Positions 23,701 to 34,085 of a DNA stretch of 64,000 bases are shown one piece after another; within the stretch, counting starts at the first letter, position 1; the number at the start of each line of letters is the position of its first letter. The stretch lies in assembly GCA_019096065.1 (NCBI GenBank), contig JAGUCH010000005.1, forward strand, positions 372,001-436,000, written 5' to 3'. The notes below the pieces were generated by a model. The model was not told the DNA's origin and did no database searches. It saw nothing but the letters and a program-made list of their open reading frames with translations. This stretch comes from Paracyclopina nana (Eukaryota > Arthropoda > Copepoda > Cyclopoida > Cyclopettidae). A program made the position numbers and the translations under genes.

Positions 23701-26700
23701 GCAGGAGTATCGTGATGCTTTCGAGGAGACTGCAAAAGGCGGCTTGTGTCGGCCCCCGGTCCTTGCGTACCCTGACTCTCGCTGGCCCCCAAACCCGTTC
23801 ATCTGGACACCGACTTCTCCCAAGAGAACAGGGCAGTAGGGGCGGTCTTGTCCCAGGTGCAGAGAGGCAAGGAGCGAGTCATCTTGTAATGGAGCAAAGA
23901 AGTTGACCTCGGCCCAGAGTAATTATTCCGCCAACCAGGGAGAGCTGGTCGCTGTTATTATCTTCATCAAGCAATTCAAATACTACTTGCAGCATCAAGG
24001 TTCATCCTCCGGACCGACCACCGGCTCTGCTATGGATTCGCTCCATGGAAGCTCCGACGGGCATTTTGGCCAGGTGACTCGACACCATCTCCAACTACGA
24101 CTTCGAGGTCGTCCATCGGCAGGCACTCAAGCACGGCAATGCCGATTCCTCAGTCGGGCGCCTCATTTGGACCAAGCAGGAGACCACATTAGCGCTGAAG
24201 TTTCCGATGACGACTTCTTCCGCGTGGCCAGCCTGAAGCTCATTCCCACCAAACCGGAGTTATGGGCCGAAGCTCAGGAGGAGGATGACGACCTGGTGAC
24301 GCTGCGCCAATTGGTTAAACTCCAGCAAGCTCCCTCCAGAGCCCATCTCGATGCTGCCTCCGCCCGAGGGCGGGTACTCATGGAACAATTCAACAGCCTA
24401 TGCCTGGACCAGCAAGGAGCTCTCCGGCTGCGTGACCCGCAAGGCCGGGCCCTCGACTCGGCTCATCGTACCTCGCAAGTGGGAGGAGGCCAGTCTGAGG
24501 CACGTGCACGAAACCATGGGACACCAGGGTCGAGACAACCTGATCCATCGGGCAGCTCAACACTTCTACTTCCCAAACATGGCTAGAGTGGCCGATGAGG
24601 TCGTAAAGTCCTGCTTGCTGTGTCAGAAATCTAAACCCGCAACCTCGGATCAGCGGCACACCCTGGTACCACGCCATGCTGGATTTCCGTTCCAGGTGCT
24701 CAGCCTTGACTATGTGGGCCCGTCTGGCCCACGTCCAACCAGCACCGGTACCTATTCACGGCCAAGTGTGTGTTCAGTAAGTGGATCAAGCCTTCCCATG
24801 CCGATCCAATGATGCCAGACAGCGGTACGATTCCTCACGACGGAAATCATCCTGCTTTGGACTGCCGGAGCGCCTGCACACCGCCCAAGGTACTCACTTC
24901 ACAGCACACCTCATGAGGGAAGTATGCTCGGCTTTAGGCATCAAGGCCACCACCACGCCGTCATACAACCCAAAGAGCAACCCAGTAGAACGGGCCCACC
25001 GTGACCTTAACGAGCTCATACGTAAGATGATCAAGGGACACTATTCTAAATGGGCCGAAGTAGTGCCGTTTGCATTATTCATTCATGCGTACCACAAAGA
25101 ATCGATCCACGGGGCTGGCTCCCTATGAAATGGTGTTCGGCAGGCAACCTACCACCAACCTCGATCTCATCTTTGGGACCCGCAGCCGGCAGTGCATAAG
25201 GCAACCGAAGCTGGCCGTTTCGCCAAGCAGCTGCGGGAACGGATACAACTCAAGCGCATGAGTGGGCTCGCAAGAACATTTCTGCATCCATTGAACGGCA
25301 AAAGACGGGCCTATCATATGGATAAGCAAGCCTTCTCCCCAGGCCAGAAAGTGTGGCTGTTCACGCCAAGGGTCGTAGTGGTCAATATCCAAAAAGTTGC
25401 AAACTTTCTGGACCGGCCCTTGGACCATCGAGAAAGAATCAACGAGCTCACGCACGAAATCTCGCCAGACCCATCATGGCCGCTAACCAAGAAGCAGTGG
25501 TTGTCTCCGTGGACCGACTGAAACGGTACATCGAACCGTCAGATCCACAAGCCTTGCAGACCATCACATCGCCTCCCACGGAAAACATGGACTTTCGACA
25601 TGCCGGGAGATGAATCTGCGGGAGCATATGCACGCCCGACTCCAGCCTCCGATGAACAGCCCAGCGAAACTACATGCGTTCAATATGCAGTAGCACCAAC
25701 GGATCGCGAATATGGATTCCCACATGCGAAGGATGACACTATTCCGCCATTCAACGATTTCCGATCCAACCATTCCAGAATATGACTGCACCATGTTTGA
25801 ACACATGTCACAGAACGATAATGACACCCCTCCGAATGAAGGTGAGCAGCAGGACCAAATCTCACCCGATAATTACGGCCACAACTCGCGCCGCCATCAC
25901 CAACACCTCGGCCACCACCGAGAAAAGAAGAACGGCAGCAGAAATGTTGCAGGAATATTCACAGCAAATATTAGGAGGCCAAGACAAGCTCGCAGAGACC
26001 TCGCGCCCAGAACGAGAAGCGGCGACAAGGCAAGCAAGTCGCGACGATGCACTGCTGCCCCTGCAACAAGCACAAACCGCACAAGCTCTGCCTGAAACAA
26101 CGAGATATCTGCTGCCACCGCTAGAACCGCTGCCACCACCAATAAGACCGTCAATACCATCAACCATCCCAGAAGTCGCGATCACAAACATCATCATCAT
26201 CATCACAAGGGCAAAATTCTACCATATCAACACCGAATTCTGATAATGTATTTGATTAATGCGCATATTGCTGCCCTCATACAAAAGTTTGGGGGTGGCA
26301 ACACACAAGCACGCAAAAACAGCAAAAACAGTAAAACTTCAAAACTTTCGCATTCTGGCCGCAAAATTATGACAGCTCAATAATTTACTATTCCTCTCTT
26401 CCAGTTCTGAGTACCAGTGCTAATCTAATTTGCGACCATACAAACTCATAACCCACAAATCAACAAATCATGACGCCAGTAAGCTGCTTTCTTTGGCCCT
26501 CTATGTACTTGATGGCCTTCTTTGTGTATGCCTACTGGATCCTGTTTATTGAACTGGCCCAGGCGGCCTTGGTCCCGGGGGACGCCACCCCGGAGCCGCG
26601 CCGCTGATCTTTACACCCCGGACGCAAAGGTCACGTCATTCACCACCTACGACCGCGCCGCACTCCCGATGCCATCCACGAAGCCATCGACCTGAGTCAG

Positions 26701-29700
26701 CCAGAGCTCTGCGAGGACATTCGGAGCGCATATCAGGCCCCCGCCAATATCACAGTCCAGGTGCTCCAGACCGCGTCGACCCTCTCGATCAAGGCCTTCC
26801 GGTGCAGGGGTGCATTTGTCCCGACAAGTGACAAGATGTGGATACGATAGCATCAGTTATGGCAGTCAAATGACTGATGTCAACCGGCCCTACTTGGTAA
26901 CCCCACAAGCGTGTCGGGAGGCCGCGGAGAAGCATTACCTGATAGTGGAGAACAAGAAGGTGGAGGTAGCTCTCAATAATCCGACCTCGCTCTCTTATTT
27001 CTCCAAAGGAGGATTGGATAAGGACCACAAGTGCACCACCACCACTTTCACCAGCGGAGGTGTCACGTTCTCTACAAATCATACGAGACCACCACCATCC
27101 ATGCTGGTAGAGCCAATTTACGGAAGCTGAATACGGCCAACGGGCTGGTGGTGTTCTCCAACCACTTGACGGCGAATTTCAGGACCTCATCGTGCAGGAC
27201 GATGCGGAAGGTACTATTGTGTGGCCCAAGCGGAAGTCACCTCGCTGCGAGACGAGCTTAGTGAGGTGTATCGAGGGCCTGCCGTGCTCTATCCTCACCG
27301 GAACGCCACCAGCCTCATGGGAGGAGCTGGACATTTTGGCGATCTCCTCCTGCTAGCCCATGAGGAGGAGTCAAGGTTCGCGGGGTTCGTCCTCAAAGGA
27401 GTACAATCCATGTGTCAGCGAAGCTGTTCACCACCCAGCTGAGGGACTTTGCCATCCTCTTGGTGGGGCCTGGGAAGGGCCCTGCAAGCCAAGTACCTGC
27501 ACCCAGAGGACATGGACGGAGCGAACATCCAGACGCAGCTCGCGTTTGTACACTCACAACATGCGCTGCACATTCAGGATCGTTTAAATTCTACAAGAAC
27601 TGATTTGCAAAAATGAGCGCGCAATCTTACACTCCGTTGCAGAGCATGGCCTCCGATCATCGCCATACGCCACCCTGGACAGCCACGACCCGGCCATCTC
27701 GTCACGAGGGCGGGGGCCGTGGCCTACGTGACGCCCCTGCTACCCTGTACAGGCGGTCACCCGGTCCATCGATAATTGCACCCAGGAAATTCCCGTGCTG
27801 GTCAACAACGAGACCCGGTTTGCGGACCCGCTGTCGTTTATCTTGACCGACCGCCGAGCGTGGTCCCGTGCGACTCCGATCACGCCCATCAAGTGGCGCA
27901 TACACAATCAATGGATGCGCCACTTCCCAGATCCACGCTTGCATCGCCTCCATCCCAGCTCAATCCGATGTCCGACGCGCCGCCGCAGCCATCAGTACGA
28001 CATTAGTCAGCGGATTGGGTGGTGGCGTGTTCGCTTCGCGGAGCAACGGGCCAACCACATTTTGTACCTCCACCTCTTCAGCAGCCGGGAGGCGGTGGTC
28101 AACCACGATCACCAGCAACGTCCTCCACAACTCCCTGATTACGGGTAGCCGCTCTACCACCTTCTGGTCCCAGGAGGACATTGACCAAATGGTGGACCAC
28201 GTGGGGAGTGCGATCATTCCCTTCTTCAGTTCGTGGGGAAGTACTACTCGTGACTTCACTGGGTTCCTCATCACCGTGGGCCTCCTGAAGTTGATCCTGG
28301 GAGCCCACTCCGTATGATCATCCTCTACCGACGACGCGGCTTCGGGTGGTGGATGTTGTTGGCAATCTGGCACACGGCGTTCCTGATGGTGGAGATGCCG
28401 TGGAGGATGGTGACCAACCTAGGGCAGGATCAGATCCTGTTCCCCGGGGGCGACAGCGATGATGAACGGCCCTCTCGCCGAGGACGCCGCCACCCCGGGG
28501 GTGGGACCACCCAAGCATTCCGCCTGGCCAACCTGGGCAGCTCCGACGACGACGACGACGACGAGGAGGACGCACTTCGCCTGCATGCGACGGCCGCAGC
28601 CGGCAGCTGAGCTGGCGCGAAGAGGATGAGGCCGCGCCCCGCACTAGACGTGGATTTCGCCAGCGGCTGCGAGAGGCTCTCTCCCAAGAACAGGACTCGG
28701 TCTACAAAAACCTGCAGGCCCAGGTGGACGTGCTGGCCCGGCAAAACGAGTCAATGCATAATTACCTGATGACCGTGCTACCGGCAGCTACAGTGCCTAC
28801 GGTGCCCTCTGCCACGTCCACTCCGCTCAAGCCGTTCCCGGAAGTCGCGGTTTCACCGGCCCCACCGATCTCCCCGGTTCGGCCTGCTACGCCCAGACAA
28901 CGGACTGTGGGCCCCCGTCGTGAGGACACGACAACCCTTCAGTAGGGGGAAGTTGTAGCAGGAACACGGGTATACGGGTGTGTTCTGTGGGCGCCTGCGA
29001 GCGCCCCGTCCCGGTGAAACGAATTGTACAGCAGTTAATAAACGGACGTACTCGAGTAAACATCTCGACTAGTTTCAGTAGCAAGTTCTTCTATCGCTAC
29101 CCGCGGGCGCGCGTGTCATCCTCGGGGGGTCTATACGAACCTCCTACACTAGGAACCTATGAAGTGCTCTAATAACATCATATTAGGTCCTCTAGTAAAC
29201 ACAGGATGATCCCTGTGAGGCCATCATCATCATCCTGGTGTAATGGCCAAGCATTCTTCATGAATGATAAATGCCAAGAAATAATTATGTTTGGACATGT
29301 GAGAGAGCTTATGCAACCTTAAAGTACCTTCTAGCTGGTGAAACAGTTATTTTACAGCCAAAGTGCACTTCAAAGACCCCTCTTAAAATTGAAAAATGAA
29401 TAGAAAATATTTTTCAGCTTTTTACACTGGATGTGTTTTAGTAGTTGCTTTCTGGCCTCATTCATTCTGAGGCTTTAAAGGCGCTAGTTATTTTATTAGT
29501 GCTTTATCTTCAGTATGAAAGCATGGGATATAGGCTAGAGAATTCCATTCTAGAGCCTAGACAGGATTTTTTGGCATATTTGATAGCACAATTTTGCTGG
29601 CTGCCTATTTCATAAACATATTGATCAAGTACAACCATTTTTTCCCCCAATAGCCCTTCATTATTTGCTAAAACATTTTTAATTAACTTTTTGCAATTAT

Positions 29701-32700
29701 GAAAAGCCTAACTTATAGCAAAATTTTATTATTGGGAAGTAGTGTTTTTGCTGCTTTTAGTTAAGCTGATTGAAGGAGTACACCACATGAATTTTAATCT
29801 AGATGGAGATTTCCCTTGCAAAGTTGGCTTCAGTGAATCAATGTTATCTTTCAGGAAAGTTGCACTAAATATTGGGCCACAGCTAGCAAGGAAAAAAGGA
29901 TTTTGGGCAAAAATGCATCACTTCTAGCAGTGGTTCCATTTCCTTTCCCAAGTTCAGAGTTCAAAGGGGGGAGATAAGTCAATTGAATTTCCGGATAGAT
30001 CTAATACTAACAGAGTATAGACCAACAAAGTAATGTACTACATTGTAAAAGCTTTTTAAAGGCAACCTTAAAATGTCATTCTTGCTGAAAATCCTTCCAT
30101 TCTCACAAATACTTGCCAAGGAAGATGGAGTGGGTAAAATCCTGTGAAAGTTGCCTTAGTTTCTCTCATATAATTCACTTATTTCATGTCCATGTGGTTC
30201 AACTGGGAATTGTTCTAATCAATATAGTACATAAATTGTATTGCAGCCCTTTTTTGCAACCAACATTAATATTTACAATATGCTCACATGGGCTGCATGA
30301 CACATTTATTGCATTTATGCAAACATCATTAATCTACTCTTATTTTGGCATACAGGAGAAAATACCATGCAATCTAGTAGCAAAAAGCTGGCTGGCTTCC
30401 CTTTGTCTTTCATTCAGACTGTGCTACATGTTTACTTCATGGTTTGCCATGAAAATGTTCATGTAATGTTTTTTAATGAAATACATGAGCGTATTCTTTT
30501 GATGCATGACTAATGAATGTATTGTACGTAAAACACAAAACTTGTATGAATAACATTATGGACCTCTTTTATTACTACTGCCACCGTGTATAAATCATTT
30601 TCTGCTTGTCGTGAACCAAAACATTGTTGCTCTACTCATAACTAGTTTGTATCTTCCAGTGTGGAAACAATTTTGGTGGAAAAATTCTCCCTGCTTTGTT
30701 CAAGTAACAATTTATCTTCTCATGTGTTTGCGATAGTAGTTGTGCCTTTCATGGTGACAAGGTCATTACAGCTTAATGTACTCAAAAACTGAGCTATAAT
30801 GATATTGGGTGAAGTGCCTGCTTTATCAGCAACTCAACAGCTGTATTGTGCTCATGCAAATGTATTTTCAAAAGTCATATAATAGTGTATTTGCATACAT
30901 TGATAAACCACAATTATTGTTCGTCAAACAAAGCAAGCCAATGTTTACCACCAAAATTGTTTTCACTTTGGCTGATAAAGCCTAGGTATGAGCAAGATAT
31001 CTAGAAGCTGGTATCCGAGGAAAAAGCAATTAAAAGCCTGAGGCTGAGTGTGTCATCGTCAGCATCTCTATTACATTTGTCAATGACTCGATGTATCGAG
31101 AAGCTAATGCTGTATTGGTCCTATATGTATTGAGGCTTTTCATGATGTCATCAAAAAACATGTGACCAACATGATTACAAAGGATCCTGACACTTCCATA
31201 TTGTAGCAGCTAGCTTATCTCAGCTTCTATCATTATATCCACAAAAAGTGACGCTTGAGTTAAGGAATTGATGATACACACTTTTTTAAGAGAGAATGCT
31301 TTAAAGATTGATGATGGACATTCTCCAAGTTTTCTCTGATTGAAAATGATGGCAGTACACAGCTGCACTTTCATGATTTATGTCCATTTGTTCTTTCAGT
31401 CTGAATGAAAGTCTGAATCAAAATTCCTCCATGATTACCTTTTTTGCAGCCAAAGCAGATGACTCTTCTGCTTTACACTAAGAGAAGATGAGAATTAGGA
31501 AAAGAGATGCTAAGTCTATATTTTAGCTTGTTCTCATAAAACTCAGTAAGGCAGGCGGTAAGCAAAGCAAGGCACTTTGGAAGCTCATAACTCATTAAGT
31601 ATTGAGCCGATTGGAACCAAATTTGGAGGGATTCATAAGATCGTATTGAAGAATCTTCATGCCAATTTTCATCCGGATCGGAGGTCTCTAATGAGGTGGC
31701 TGATTTTTCTCCTTTGCTTAACTGATTTGCCTCACTTTCAGTAAGGCGGCCTTGGCGTCCTCCAATCAGGATGAAAATTGGCATGAAGATTCCTCAATAC
31801 GTCCTCATGAATTCCTCCAAATTTGGTTCCAGTCGGACGAGTAGATGCTGAGATATAAGCGCTAAGTGCCTTGCTTACCTTATAGAAATGTTTATGAGAA
31901 CAAGCTTTTGTTTAGAAGAAGCGTGTTTTCCAATCTCAAACTGCTATTTCAGTCTTACCTCTTCTTTCTCCACTTCTGGAATGACTGGTTCAATGCCTAA
32001 GGAGCTTTGTAAGGGTGGCATGTCATTAGCGGCCTTCCATTCTTCAAAATGCAGCTGTTTCTTGCTCTCGTGGCAGAGCTGCAGGCTGCCATAAAACTCA
32101 AGAAATTCATTGTCAATCTTAGATACCCTGAAAAGATGGAAAATTTATCAAATTGAATTTCCAGAGCTCATGCCGACTCTTGCGAAAAAATCCGAAAAAG
32201 TAAGGTATGGAGGGCGCGTACTTCGTGCCCGCTCACAATGAAATGCGTAACCTTTTTAATCATTTTCCATGTCCTCTGAAATTCTTGGCTTTCGTCAGCT
32301 CAAAGGGTCTATTTGCAGTCCTTGAGCAAATACCTGCTCTAGCAGTGAAAAATTGGGCTTTTTCTCCGCGCAAATAAGCGAGAATTTCGCAAGGGAGCTG
32401 CAAATGAGGCAGAGACGTCCACTCCAAGAAAGCTTGGGTAGCGGGCGGTACTCACAGTTTCCTGGTGTCCGTGACTTCTGCCCATTTTTCGGGCATTTCC
32501 AGAAAAGTGGGATACAGCTTTGTATCCAGTTGAGGCTTTTGTTTGTTCAGTACGATTTGCACCACAGATTGGCGCCTGCTGCCGCCATTTTGCGAAGTCT
32601 GACCTTCCCCACCTTTCCTCTTGAAACTTTCTCGAAAACTCGAATTTCTGCTCATCAATCGGCCTTTGCAACTGGTTGACCTTCGAGTTGGGCTCACTGG

Positions 32701-34085
32701 AGATGACTTGGGCCTGAAAAAATAAATGAATACACTTTTTTTTAATCAGAAAATAGCCTGACATCATTTTATGAATGGATTTCATGCTCTGCAGGTGATT
32801 CTCACTCTATAATATTGGCCTTCTTTCATGCAACCTCTTTGTTACATCACTTTTCTGCAGTACAGCTGAGCTAGTTTCTTCTCCACGGATATCTACTCCG
32901 CACGGTATTCTAATATCCGTCCGCGATTAGCTGATTAGAAAGAACCTTCTTTCTTTTCACAGACATTTATGAATGTGCCAAAATTCCACATTTTTGTCAG
33001 CTTCGTGAGGGTTAAAATACCCAGAAGTACTGTTAAATGCTAAAAATTTATTAATTTACCAATTAAATTGGCCTTAAAAACGATAGCTCGTTTGCAGGTA
33101 AAACTTTGCGGTCAATCGCGCGCGCGCATCTCCAGTAAGAGCTCAGCACTTGCAGGGTAACCAGATATTTGGAGGGATTTTTACTATTTAGCCAGAATTT
33201 TTCCTAAAAGCACCCAATTAACGAGTTTGACTCAAAACTGATTGAGAATGTTTCAGATATTTAATGTTCTCCATTAGGATTGATTTGCAAGATTATCTTT
33301 GAACGCAATGTAATCTTTTTTAAATATGCCATCATAATAATTAAACTCAATGAGTTCTGATAGTACATTGGTAGAGTGCTGACCTTCCACTCAGCCGACC
33401 CAGGTTCGAATCCCAGTAAGACCTTTTTTTTAATTGAAGAAGAACTGTCAAGTTGCCAACCGTACAATAATGGATATTATTTCTTCACATGTGATGAAAA
33501 AAAGGTCATTATTGTACGGTAGATGCGAGCGCACGCCAAATCTCAGCAAAATACAAGGATTTTCGCTTCACTGCCGTATGTAGTGAACCCACCGCCAAGT
33601 TGACAAAAATGTTACATTTCTTTACATTCTGTAAAGTGGATGCACCACAGGGAGGTAAAACTGAGCAGAGGGATGTAAAGTTTTTCTCAGCCATAAAGTA
33701 ATTCAACCTGGTAGCATTTATTACTTTTTTAAGGCCATTCTTACCCTAAATTGACGCTGTTTGTGGTGGGATCGAGCATGTTTCCAAAGGGGCTTTTTCT
33801 GCCCGATGGCGTCACTGCCAAGGACGGCCTCCGGCTGTTAAAGGCCGCCAAACTGGGGCTCAAGGGGATGGAGGCCATGGTGTCAGGGCTGGGCAAAAGT
33901 AGGGGCCCAGTTGGCCTTTTTCGGTTGCTATCCGCGCTCGAGATCACCTCAATGCAAGGAGGTTGGGCTAGATCCGAACTGCCATTACTTTCTTGGCTGA
34001 TGGATGATGCCAATTTTCGGGCACTGGCATTAATGGATTGGCCAGCATCCGAGACCAATTGTTGAATTGAGGTGAAAAAACTCAT
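5793..34085 (-). CDS. BAIAP3: BAIAP3 / UNC13D-like C2-MUN-C2 protein, 25 exons
   Basis: Exons in transcript order (complement): 34085-33745, 32713-32456, 32127-31959, 18513-18253, 16936-16767, 16294-16220, 16138-16037, 15863-15597, 14636-14592, 14448-14358, 13998-13884, 13490-13327, 13226-12993, 12905-12781, 12538-12431, 12360-12163, 11664-11269, 10009-9821, 9764-9663, 8697-8482, 8214-7999, 7932-7786, 7501-7188, 7021-6810, 5887-5793. All junction phases match. The product is about 1536 residues. It has a Ser/Arg-rich N-terminus, then C2A (from about 344; KDSNGYSDPF, LHLDIWDHDD, LNEV, GRYFKQ), a MUN region (about 690-1330) and C2B (NNGLSDPFVVVELLP, YDHDVLSYND), ending near KKQKERLL. Both C2 domains keep Asp clusters expected to bind calcium. 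The family primes vesicles, including dense-core vesicles, for SNARE-mediated fusion. BAIAP3 and UNC13D are both close; I favour BAIAP3 from the C2A wording. Oddities are a one-base deficit in exon 16 near 12190, a large insertion in C2A, and an LTR element in intron 3. Confidence 0.9.
5990..6710. repeat. Two adjacent 21-bp minisatellites in the last BAIAP3-like intron
   Basis: From about 5995 to 6255 a 21-bp unit (aaaactgaatacagttggtg plus c) is repeated head to tail with TTGG-TGC / TTGG-GGC variants. From about 6430 to 6700 a second, related unit (cagaaccgaatacagtcggg plus t) follows. The two share gaatacagt. They read as open frames only because 21 is a multiple of three. Confidence 0.85.
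10430..11222. repeat. 20-bp GAGCACTC minisatellite in intron 17
   Basis: A loose array of words such as TTGAGCACT begins near 10430. It becomes a regular 20-bp tandem array (ctctgctgcgctcttgagca) from about 10865 to 11220, ending 50 bp short of the exon 17 donor. Units differ by one or two bases and there are no unique spacers. Confidence 0.85.
15034..15432. repeat. 22-bp minisatellite in intron 8
   Basis: About 18 head-to-tail copies of a 22-bp unit built on tcaaagctgagactttgctt, alternating gac/gaa and agtc/aatc variants. It lies between exon 8 (15597-15863) and the 45-bp exon 9 (14592-14636) of the BAIAP3-like gene. Confidence 0.85.
16975..17400. repeat. Irregular AGGCCTAAT short-motif cluster in intron 4
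   Basis: More than twenty copies of (A)AGGCCTAAT or a close relative, mostly spaced 10-25 bp, separated by variants of tgtct/agtct. The spacing is too irregular for a simple tandem array. AGGCCT is itself palindromic. Confidence 0.7.
18800..18993 (+). repeat. 5' LTR
   Basis: 194 bp, TGTAGCAGG...CCTCCTACA, with an internal AATAAA near 18883. It is identical to the 3' LTR except for one short cluster of differences around 18945-18960. Confidence 0.93.
18994..20787 (+). other. Leader region of the LTR element, with putative primer-binding site
   Basis: The primer-binding site should start at or just after 18994 (agttggctcggtgctgagg). I cannot assign the priming tRNA by eye. Most of this 1.8-kb stretch has no recognisable protein. 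Open frames on both strands here look like chance frames in GC-rich DNA. Confidence 0.4.
19371..19572 (+). repeat. 106-bp tandem duplication in the element leader
   Basis: The block from cttgtcctcggctgagg through gacacctgagtcgc occurs at 19371-19463 and again at 19477-19572, nearly identical, with period 106 bp. Confidence 0.85.
20788..21900 (+). pseudogene. Broken gag-like region
   Basis: Short frames rich in Arg, Ala and Glu precede a segment with a retroviral-type zinc knuckle start (CFYCERKGH near 21505-21535). The remainder of the knuckle continues in a different frame, so the region is frameshifted. No single frame spans it. Assignment as gag rests on position and on the CxxC...H pattern. 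The start near 20788 is a guess. Confidence 0.6.
21902..25610 (+). pseudogene. Broken pol region: protease, reverse transcriptase, RNase H, integrase
   Basis: Segments in order: an aspartic protease with ALVDSGN (DSG at 21959-21967); RT with DYRELNKITVVD (near 23045) and the catalytic box YLDD at 23335-23346; the RT-RNase H connection with KCHLFQ and VTYLGHVV (near 23440-23490); a weak RNase H region to about 24170; an integrase zinc finger with H..H and CLLCQ (near 24500-24640); and an integrase core with LDYVG (near 24705), QGTHF (near 24890) and NPVERAHRD (near 24985). The segments lie in different frames and several stops interrupt them. The residue before QGTHF, normally the second catalytic Asp, reads Ala. 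This copy is therefore unlikely to make a working polyprotein. Confidence 0.85.
26470..28942 (+). pseudogene. Broken env-like third region
   Basis: It begins with an ATG followed by a strongly hydrophobic stretch that resembles a signal peptide (26470-26580). It continues in shifted frames through Cys-, Asn- and Trp-containing segments, then shows one or two hydrophobic segments near 28200-28420 (the candidate membrane anchor) and a charged, acidic-to-basic tail to about 28940. Position after pol, signal-like start and anchor-like end fit an envelope glycoprotein. I cannot assign the glycoprotein family from sequence alone. Frames are broken several times. Confidence 0.5.
28943..28953 (+). 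promoter_or_regulatory. Polypurine tract of the LTR element
   Basis: taggggga-agt lies immediately 5' of the TG that opens the 3' LTR, the expected place for the plus-strand primer. Confidence 0.75.
28954..29148 (+). repeat. 3' LTR
   Basis: 195 bp, the same termini and interior as the 5' LTR. Differences are confined to roughly 29099-29115 (cccgcgggcgcgcg versus cctcaagggcgcg). Confidence 0.93.
29153..31524. other. Remainder of BAIAP3-like intron 3
   Basis: AT-rich single-copy-looking DNA with no exon that fits the flanking phases. Open frames such as 30113-30466 (+) lack any recognisable protein signature. Confidence 0.5.
31525..31906. mobile_element. Fold-back (palindromic) element, about 380 bp
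   Basis: The ends are inverted copies (agcttgttctcataaa at 31525 and tttatgagaacaagct ending at 31906). Internal blocks also match in inverted order: aaccaaatttggaggga / tcctccaaatttggtt and cttcatgccaattttcatc / gatgaaaattggcatgaag. The whole unit can fold into one long imperfect hairpin, as in MITE or fold-back elements. It ends about 50 bp from the exon 3 splice donor of the BAIAP3-like gene. Confidence 0.8.
33354..33423 (+). repeat. tRNA-like sequence with A and B boxes (pseudo-tRNA or SINE head)
   Basis: tagtacattggtagagtgc resembles a pol III A box and ggttcgaatccc is a consensus B box, followed by T8. The D arm can pair, but the anticodon loop has eight bases and the T stem and acceptor pair poorly, so it is probably not a functional tRNA. 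Confidence 0.45.

Larger units (their letters stand above)
18796..29152 (+). mobile_element. 10.3-kb env-bearing LTR retrotransposon (Ty3/gypsy type) inserted in intron 3 of the BAIAP3-like gene
   Basis: The element proper spans 18800-29148 and is flanked by a 4-bp direct duplication, CTAG (18796-18799 and 29149-29152). Both LTRs begin TG and end CA. Between them come a long leader, a gag-like region with a zinc knuckle, an aspartic protease, reverse transcriptase, RNase H and integrase regions, an env-like region and a purine tract just before the 3' LTR. The order protease-RT-RNase H-integrase is that of Ty3/gypsy elements. The element is clearly GC-rich while the host flanks are AT-rich. 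It lies antisense to the host gene. Reading frames are interrupted many times, so this copy looks non-autonomous, although sequencing indels could contribute. Confidence 0.93.

Noticed and set aside
33354..33423. A functional tRNA-Gly gene
   Set aside because: Eight-base anticodon loop and poor T-stem and acceptor pairing. Kept only as a tRNA-like repeat.
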